Shown here: piece after piece, positions 59,913 to 64,000 of the stretch | How the letters are laid out: the number at the start of each line of letters is the position of its first letter | Position numbering within the stretch: the stretch's first letter is position 1 | The notes under the pieces: generated by a model | What the model was told of the DNA's origin: nothing | Databases searched by the model: none | Seen by the model: the letters and a program-made list of their open reading frames with translations, nothing else | Source of the DNA: Azospirillum canadense | Lineage (GTDB): Bacteria > Pseudomonadota > Alphaproteobacteria > Azospirillales > Azospirillaceae | NCBI RefSeq assembly: GCF_025961225.1 | Contig: NZ_JAOQNG010000010.1 | Location: 982,501-1,046,500, forward strand | Length of the DNA stretch: 64,000 nt | Direction: 5' to 3' | Made by a program: the position numbers and the translations under genes

Positions 59913-62900
59913 TTGCGCAGCTCGATCTCGACGATGAAGTGGAATCCGCTTTGCGCGATGGCGGCATCGCTGACGGAGGTGAATGTGTTGGTGCCGGCGG
60001 CCCGGCCGACGACGCGGACACTGGCGTAGTTGAAGAAGCCGTCGGTGCTGCAGGCGAAGACGGCGATCGGCTTGCCGGTGGTCGTCATGGTGCAGGAGGC
60101 GTTGTTGCCGCCGGCGCCCCACGCCATGTTGCCGGTCGCGAGGTCGGCGATGGACCGGCCTTGGATGGTCAGGTTCTTGATGTTGGCGTCGTCGATCTCG
60201 GCGTAGCCGATGTGGGCCGACTTGATGGCGGCGTTGGCGATCTTCGCGCTGTTGATGCTCGCGTCCTGGATGAACGCGGTCGACATGGAGATGCGCTGCA
60301 CGCCGTCGACCGTGCCGATCACGAACGGGAAGTCGGCCGACTGCCCCGGCTGCCCGACGATGAAGTTGCCGGCGCGGACGACGAACTCGCTGAGTTTGCC
60401 AGCCTCGCCGCGGTCGTAGGCGGCGAGACCGAAGCCGGCGGCATAGCCGTTGACGTCGACCTTCACCGTCCACTGCGCCTGCAGGCCGTCGATCGACGAG
60501 GCGGCGGTCTGGATGGCGGCTGTGTTCTGCCCGACCGTGCTGCTCAACGTCTGCACGTCGCTGGCGACCGCCAAGACCGCGGTGGCCCGGGTCGTCTGCT
60601 CGGCGGTGATCGCGGCGGTGTTCTGCCCGACCGTAACGGCCATCTGGTCGAAGCGCGTGCTCAACGCCTGATCGGCGCTGCTGCGCGTGGTCGCCTCGCT
60701 GGCGATGGCCGCGGTGTTCTGGCCGACGGTGGCCGACAACGCCGTGACGCTGCCCGCCGTGGCGGCGATGTCGTTGGCCTGCGTGGTCAGCGTCCGGTTG
60801 ACGGTGGCGAGCTTGCCGTTGACGTCGGCGGCGAGGTCGGTGACCGCCTTGGCGTTGGCGCTGATGCCGTCGGCGTGCGCTTCCTGCGTCGTCACGATGC
60901 CGGCGATCCGCTCGTCGACGTCGGCGACGATGCCGTCGATCCGGGTCGCCGTCGCCTCGTCGGCGTTCGCCAGGGTGGTGAGCTTTTCGGTCACCTGCGC
61001 GAACTGGCCGTCGAACTGCGCGGTCACCGTCGTGACCTGCTCGGCGAGCGCCTGGCGGTCGGTGACCTCCTGCGTGATCTTCGTCGTCACCTCGGCGACG
61101 TCGGCCTCGCGCTTGCCGATCTCCGCCTTAACGCGGGCGAAGGTGCTGTCGGCGCGCACCGCGGCGAGCGCCAGCGTCTCGGCGACCTTCTCGACGCTGT
61201 CGATCTTCTCGGCGAGCAGCGGGACAAGCTTTGACTCCGCGATGACCCGGTCGACCAGGTCCTCGTGGCTGATCTGCTGCGTCGTCGCGCTGGTGCCGAG
61301 GTTGGAGTTGAAGTCGCCGGGGTTGCGGCCGAGGTCGACGGCGCGCACCCAGAACCACTTGGTGACCAGCCCGCCGAGCCCGCCGCGAGGGAAGGTGTTG
61401 CCCTTGACCGTGCCGGCCAGCACCGCCGTCGCCAGGTCGTCGCGGTCGTTCTCCCACACCTCGATCTCGGCGAGGTCGGTGTCGCTCGGGTTGACCCAGG
61501 TGAGGGTGATCTGCCGGTAACCGCCGATCGCGGCAAGGCCGGTCGGCTGGCCGGGCGGAATCCCCTTGCCGTGCACCCTCACTGCCGCCTCGACCGCCGG
61601 GTCGGACTCGCGCCCATCGACGGCGACCGAGCGCAGGCGCAGCGTGTAGAGCCCTTCCTGGAGGCCGTCGAGGTCGAGGCTGTGCAGCGCCGTCTCGTGA
61701 ACCTGCCACTGGCCGCCCGGCGTCTGCACGGCGAGGCGGTACTTGGCGACGACCGGATCCGGCACCGGCGACCACGCCACGGTCATCCGGGCTTGCGGCA
61801 GGCCGTTGATCCAGTAGACGCTCTCCACCGCCGTCAGGTTGGTCGGGGCGGGGATGCCGTTGCCGTTGTTCTGGTAGACCGGCGGCGGGATATCCAGCCC
61901 GTCCTCGACGCGGGCGTACTTGCCCGGGTCGTGCGACAGCGCCGTGACCTCATAGACCGCCTTGCTCTTCTCCCGCACCGCCAGAACGCGGAACAGCCGG
62001 GGCGCCAGATTGGAGCCGGTCAGCACCCACATCGCCCCGGGCTCGGGCGCGCTCGGGAAGCCGCCGGCGACGGCGATCGTCGCCACGCTGCCGACCCCGG
62101 TGACCACGTCGCGCTCGACCACGCTGCCGTCGGCGAGCACGACCGACAGCGCGTAGCTCTGCCCGGCCTCCAGCGTCACCGGCGCGTCGAGCGTGACCGT
62201 GCTGGTGGTCGCCGCCGCCACGCGCCCGCCGAAGCGGACGCCGGCATAGTTGGGATCGGCGATGGCGACGAGGTCGCCCGGCATGACGTCGGCGTGGTCC
62301 CACGCCGCCTCGTAGGTGACCGTCTCGGTCTCGCGCTGCTCGGTCTCCAGCAGCCAGCGGCCGAGGCGGCGGGCCTGCGAACGCGAGCGGCAGCCGTAGG
62401 CGGTGATCTCCGTCTGCCGCCAGCCGTAGCGTTCGATCAGCGTCGGGTTCTCGACGACCTCGATGGCCGCCCGGTCGCCGTCATCGGGGTTGGTGTAGGT
62501 GACCAGCACCGACGAGTGCCGGGCCTTGACCGCCGTTCCCGAATAGCTGAAGGCGCCGTTGATGACGTTCGCCGGGGCGACCAGCTTGACCGGGTCGCCG
62601 GGCATGTCGGCGCGGGCGTAGATCTGCCCGCTGCTCCAGTAGACCAGGCCGCGGAAGCTCGACGCGATGCCCTGGATGACCTTGTAGGCGTCCTCGCGCG
62701 AGGCGATCACGCCGTTGAAGGTGAAGCGCGGTTCCCAGCCGCCCTGGCCGTCCGGCACCAGTTGGTCGCAATACTGCGCGATCTGGTACAGGCTCCACTT
62801 GTCGACCTGGCTGGCGTTGATGAACTTCCCAAGCCCGTAGCGCTTGCTGGTCAGCAGGTCATAGAGCACCCACGCCGGGTTGTCGCTCCAGACGACTTTG

Positions 62901-64000
62901 AACAGGCCATTCCATGCGCCGACATAGGTCCGGGTCGCCGGGTCATAGTTGCTCGGGACCTGGATGCGCAGGCCGCGCACCTCGTAGGCGCGGGCCGGGA
63001 TGGAGGAGCCGAACAGCTTGGCGTCGACCTCCAGCGCAACATAGGCGCTGTTCGGGTAGCTGAACTTGCCGTCGGTCAGGACGGTGTAGCTCTGCCACCA
63101 GGTCGCGTCCTGCAGGGCAGTCGAGGTGCTGTCGCCATTGATGCGGACGACGCGGACGTCCCACGGCGCGCTGTAGGTGCCATCCTTGGGCAGCTCGATG
63201 CGGAAGCTGCGCTCGTACGGGCTGGTCGTCTTGCCGGCAATCGAGGTGTGGACGACGCGCCGGTAAACGCCGCCGGTCGGCTTGACCTCGATGGCGATGT
63301 CGACCTCGGCGCCGTGCAGGTCGCCGTTGGTGACGTCCTGCCGGGTCAGCGCCGGAATGCGGATGGTGACGCGCACAGCGTCGGCGTTGGGGTTGGTGAT
63401 CGTGCGGACGACCGGGACGTCGTGCTTGACCTCGGTGCTGACCGCCACCTCGTTCTCGGTGGCGGTGAAGCCCTCGACGTGCGGCTGGTCGGGCAGGCCG
63501 GTGCGCAGCGTCCAGGTGACGCCCGGGAAATTGGCGCTGCCGTCGCCGGTGATCAGCGGCGTGCCGTCGAGCGTGATCGAGCGCGCGCCATCCACGAGCC
63601 CGTCAATCTCGCCCTCGCCGAGCAGGTCGATGACGCGGGCGACGGTCGTGCTCTGCAGGGTGTTGGGATCTTCCTGCGCGACACGCCCGCCGTCGCCGCC
63701 ACCGCCACCCTTGCCGCCGCCCGAGCCGGAGACGCCGCCGGACTCGCCCGCGGTGCCGTAATCGACGGTCGCGCCGGTGCTGATCTGGTCGACCGAGAGG
63801 CCGGCGGAGACGACCGTCGAGCCGACCCGGCAGCGCCCGTAGATCAGCGGCACGGCGCCGCCCTGCTCCTGCGCGTTGACCGGGCCGTTCATGACGAACG
63901 AGGCGCGCTTGTCGACGCTCTCCAGGCTGTCGAGCCCCTTGACCTGCGGCGCCAGCATCATCGAGGCGCCGGACAGCACCATCGACAGGCCGAACAGCGC
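59909..64000 (-). CDS. tail tip protein, lambda I-J type fusion, 5' truncated by window edge
   Basis: The open frame continues to the right edge, 1363 residues being visible. The first about 60 match the end of lambda tail assembly protein I (MMLAPQVKGLDS, GPVNAQEQGGAVPLIYGRCRVG, VSAGLSVDQI). A Gly-rich linker follows, then the start of J/TipJ (NTLQSTTVARVIDLLGEGEIDGLVDG), the phage-tail attachment domains, fibronectin-like repeats (about 780-920) and a helical region with T(Q)E repeats, ending in a receptor-binding tip. J determines host specificity at the tail tip. I and J are separate genes in lambda; here the frame is continuous. Confidence 0.9.
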   Translation of the reverse strand, partial: ALFGLSMVLSGASMMLAPQVKGLDSLESVDKRASFVMNGPVNAQEQGGAVPLIYGRCRVGSTVVSAGLSVDQISTGATVDYGTAGESGGVSGSGGGKGGGGGDGGRVAQEDPNTLQSTTVARVIDLLGEGEIDGLVDGARSITLDGTPLITGDGSANFPGVTWTLRTGLPDQPHVEGFTATENEVAVSTEVKHDVPVVRTITNPNADAVRVTIRIPALTRQDVTNGDLHGAEVDIAIEVKPTGGVYRRVVHTSIAGKTTSPYERSFRIELPKDGTYSAPWDVRVVRINGDSTSTALQDATWWQSYTVLTDGKFSYPNSAYVALEVDAKLFGSSIPARAYEVRGLRIQVPSNYDPATRTYVGAWNGLFKVVWSDNPAWVLYDLLTSKRYGLGKFINASQVDKWSLYQIAQYCDQLVPDGQGGWEPRFTFNGVIASREDAYKVIQGIASSFRGLVYWSSGQIYARADMPGDPVKLVAPANVINGAFSYSGTAVKARHSSVLVTYTNPDDGDRAAIEVVENPTLIERYGWRQTEITAYGCRSRSQARRLGRWLLETEQRETETVTYEAAWDHADVMPGDLVAIADPNYAGVRFGGRVAAATTSTVTLDAPVTLEAGQSYALSVVLADGSVVERDVVTGVGSVATIAVAGGFPSAPEPGAMWVLTGSNLAPRLFRVLAVREKSKAVYEVTALSHDPGKYARVEDGLDIPPPVYQNNGNGIPAPTNLTAVESVYWINGLPQARMTVAWSPVPDPVVAKYRLAVQTPGGQWQVHETALHSLDLDGLQEGLYTLRLRSVAVDGRESDPAVEAAVRVHGKGIPPGQPTGLAAIGGYRQITLTWVNPSDTDLAEIEVWENDRDDLATAVLAGTVKGNTFPRGGLGGLVTKWFWVRAVDLGRNPGDFNSNLGTSATTQQISHEDLVDRVIAESKLVPLLAEKIDSVEKVAETLALAAVRADSTFARVKAEIGKREADVAEVTTKITQEVTDRQALAEQVTTVTAQFDGQFAQVTEKLTTLANADEATATRIDGIVADVDERIAGIVTTQEAHADGISANAKAVTDLAADVNGKLATVNRTLTTQANDIAATAGSVTALSATVGQNTAAIASEATTRSSADQALSTRFDQMAVTVGQNTAAITAEQTTRATAVLAVASDVQTLSSTVGQNTAAIQTAASSIDGLQAQWTVKVDVNGYAAGFGLAAYDRGEAGKLSEFVVRAGNFIVGQPGQSADFPFVIGTVDGVQRISMSTAFIQDASINSAKIANAAIKSAHIGYAEIDDANIKNLTIQGRSIADLATGNMAWGAGGNNASCTMTTTGKPIAVFACSTDGFFNYASVRVVGRAAGTNTFTSVSDAAIAQSGFHFIVEIELRK

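Noticed and set aside
59939..61234. Long plus-strand open frame opposite the tail-tip gene
   Set aside because: It is a shadow of the high-GC coding strand; no ribosome site and no family-like composition (Arg/Gly/Asp-rich).

Overview
The window looks like a chromosomal piece of a high-GC alphaproteobacterium of the Rhodospirillales, most likely Azospirillum or a close relative. This rests on gene content and order (rpoZ-rel ... pdxJ-acpS-lepB-rnc-era, LdtR-type MarR, HWE-type kinase, DUF2076, DUF3008) and on dispersed GC-rich palindromes. No database search was possible, so the genus is an inference.

Left part (1 to about 34.3 kb) is ordinary chromosome. It opens with the tail of a peptidoglycan amidase gene, a BON-domain lipoprotein and a secreted helical-repeat protein. 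A long leftward block follows: rpoZ, rel (stringent response), a HIT hydrolase, purT, pdxJ, acpS, lepB, rnc, era, ycjX and ycjF, many with ATGA overlaps. Next come a NYN-domain protein, a phytase-like lipoprotein, a short HWE-type kinase, a FeMo-cofactor-type metal protein beside an LdtR-like regulator, a DUF2076 protein, an hsp20-lon heat-shock pair, a universal stress protein and a GDSL-esterase autotransporter. An EmrAB-type efflux operon is divergent from its probable TetR regulator, with two operator-like palindromes between them. An old-yellow-enzyme gene and a small DUF1127-like gene face a LysR regulator across a clean T-N11-A palindrome. An M50/CBS membrane protease and two small proteins close the section.

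At about 34.53 kb the chromosome meets a mobile region. The junction is a 3' fragment of a tRNA-Ser(GCU) gene (anticodon loop to CCA) on the minus strand, itself split by an IS701-family insertion. Its orientation predicts an integrated element running rightward past the window end, with the intact tRNA-Ser(GCU) at the far end. From 36 to 53.7 kb the region is a mosaic of IS copies (IS701, truncated IS5, IS1182, IS3), small orphan genes with good ribosome-binding sites, a diverged duplication of a terminator-rich non-coding block (40.2-40.9 and 43.5-44.4 kb), a hybrid histidine kinase, a CHRD-like protein and a five-gene tRNA cluster including an unusual tRNA-Ile(UAU).

Right part (about 51.0 to 64 kb) is the leftward late module of a tailed prophage: a lambda I-J type tail-tip protein cut by the window edge, small tail proteins, a 1601-residue tail fibre, accessory small proteins, a P5-like lytic enzyme and a three-TM holin with a tiny overlapping membrane gene. 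Two decayed copies of the holin end lie at 47.2 and 49.3 kb. No integrase, repressor, terminase or capsid gene is visible; these would lie to the right.
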